This document shows, one piece after another, positions 63,302 through 64,000 of a DNA stretch of 64,000 nucleotides. A program made the position numbers and the translations under genes. Under the pieces are notes generated by a model. That model made no database searches and had not been told where the DNA came from. It worked only from the letters and a program-made list of their open reading frames with translations. Each line of letters starts with the position of its first letter. Within the stretch, counting starts at the first letter, position 1. Location: the NCBI GenBank assembly GCA_947492905.1, contig CANLOL010000001.1, forward strand, positions 1,466,578 to 1,530,577, written 5' to 3'. This DNA is from an uncultured Sphingorhabdus sp. (lineage in GTDB: Bacteria > Pseudomonadota > Alphaproteobacteria > Sphingomonadales > Sphingomonadaceae).

Positions 63302-64000
63302 TTAAGGGATTTTGCTGAGCAAATCTCTAGCTTCTGGATTATTGGGATTAATGGCCAAGCTGCGGTTTAATCGAGAGCGCGCTACTGACATTTCCCCCAA
63401 TTCAAAGGCAATTTTACCCGCCAAAAATACAGCGGGGCCGAAATTATCCAAACCAGTATTGGAATCCTGTAATATTTCTTTCGCAGCGACATTCTCACCC
63501 GTCATATTCAAATAGCGGGCTTTGATAAATTTTGTCAGAGGCAATGACGCATTGAGCCTTTCCGCGCTTTCCAGATGGGTTTTCGCACTATCAAGATCAT
63601 TTTTATCCATTGCAATGCCGGCTAAATTTATCACAGGTATTGGGTTGTCAGGAAAAGCTTCCGCACCGCGCTCATAATAGGTTTGGGCTTGATCAATTTT
63701 ATTGATGCGAAGACTTGCTCTTCCGCCCAAATCTAAAGCATCATAATTTTGTTCATCAAACCCTAGGGATTTATCAGCAAATTCGAGCGCCAATGGGTTA
63801 TTACCTTTTTCTAGATGATAAATACCCGCCAAAGATAATAAATCGCTATTATCAGGATGTTTTTCGAGCGCAGTTTTTACATCTTCATAGCCTTCTTCAT
63901 AGGCATTGGTTGCAAATTTTGCCCAAATTACCATGCGCCAATCTTGCGGTGTAAATGTTGAAGGTTCAATATCTCTATAGAGAGCCAATGCATCAATGCC
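63302..64000 (-). CDS. TPR-repeat protein, 5' end cut by window edge
   Basis: The frame is open through the window edge; 232 codons are visible. At least five tetratricopeptide repeats can be seen: for example SDLLSLAGIYHLEKGNNPLAL, and NPIPVINLAGIAMDKNDLDS and FGPAVFLAGKIAFELGEMSV. It is probably a scaffold in an assembly; location is unknown because the N-terminus is missing. It ends back to back with the amidohydrolase gene. Confidence 0.85.
   Translation of the reverse strand, partial: GIDALALYRDIEPSTFTPQDWRMVIWAKFATNAYEEGYEDVKTALEKHPDNSDLLSLAGIYHLEKGNNPLALEFADKSLGFDEQNYDALDLGGRASLRINKIDQAQTYYERGAEAFPDNPIPVINLAGIAMDKNDLDSAKTHLESAERLNASLPLTKFIKARYLNMTGENVAAKEILQDSNTGLDNFGPAVFLAGKIAFELGEMSVARSRLNRSLAINPNNPEARDLLSKIP

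Overview
The window is a compact, AT-rich chromosomal segment (about 40-45 % GC by eye) of an alphaproteobacterium, most likely Sphingomonadales or a close relative. This rests on gene content and protein style: CpdR, a DUF3297 protein, RNase E with a large low-complexity insertion in its S1 region, an RF2 gene without a frameshift, a PhaC/PhaZ pair, an IalB-like protein and an adrenodoxin-reductase-type flavoprotein. No rRNA, CRISPR array, phage or insertion sequence was seen. The only RNA gene found is tRNA-Val(GAC).

Layout. 1-5.8 kb: a cut-off TonB-like protein, a DUF4197 protein, two alpha/beta hydrolases, a 23-codon peptide gene with its own terminator, an acyltransferase and a KAS III-type enzyme. 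5.8-8.7 kb: the most unusual part. Five small genes encode related 38-39-residue membrane peptides in two clusters on the minus strand, flanking recF. Each cluster is preceded by a sigma-54-type promoter and, at exactly the same distance, by a conserved 36-bp upstream element. The first cluster runs into a PspC-domain gene, suggesting a phage-shock-like (PspF/sigma-54) envelope-stress response. 8.8-24.9 kb: a CHAP amidase, an MBL lipoprotein, typA, a chemoreceptor, a TPR/cytochrome c pair, an SBF transporter, the tesA / ybbA-ybbP divergon and a TelA pair.

25-34.1 kb: an extracytoplasmic-function (ECF) module on the minus strand: sigma factor, zinc-finger anti-sigma, subtilisin-like protease and a TorF-like beta-barrel protein, followed by a 1892-residue autotransporter with 567-bp tandem repeats. 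A shared TGAACCTTTTT...CTAA motif lies before the sigma operon, the autotransporter and the distant TPR/cytochrome c pair, so these probably form one regulon. The beta-barrel gene lacks a normal start codon because of an apparent extra T.

34.3-64 kb: mostly housekeeping: Ppx/GppA and RlmE, a DsbA-like protein and M48 protease, RNase E, a murein amidase, PBP1A, RF2, a PhaC-PhaZ-beta-propeller operon, a ferredoxin reductase, a D-aminoacylase-like amidohydrolase, DnaN, RlmN, a cyclopropane synthase, tRNA-Val with two 63-bp repeats of its 3' end, CpdR, an N-formylglutamate amidohydrolase and a cut-off TPR protein. All calls come from reading sequence alone; no database search was run.
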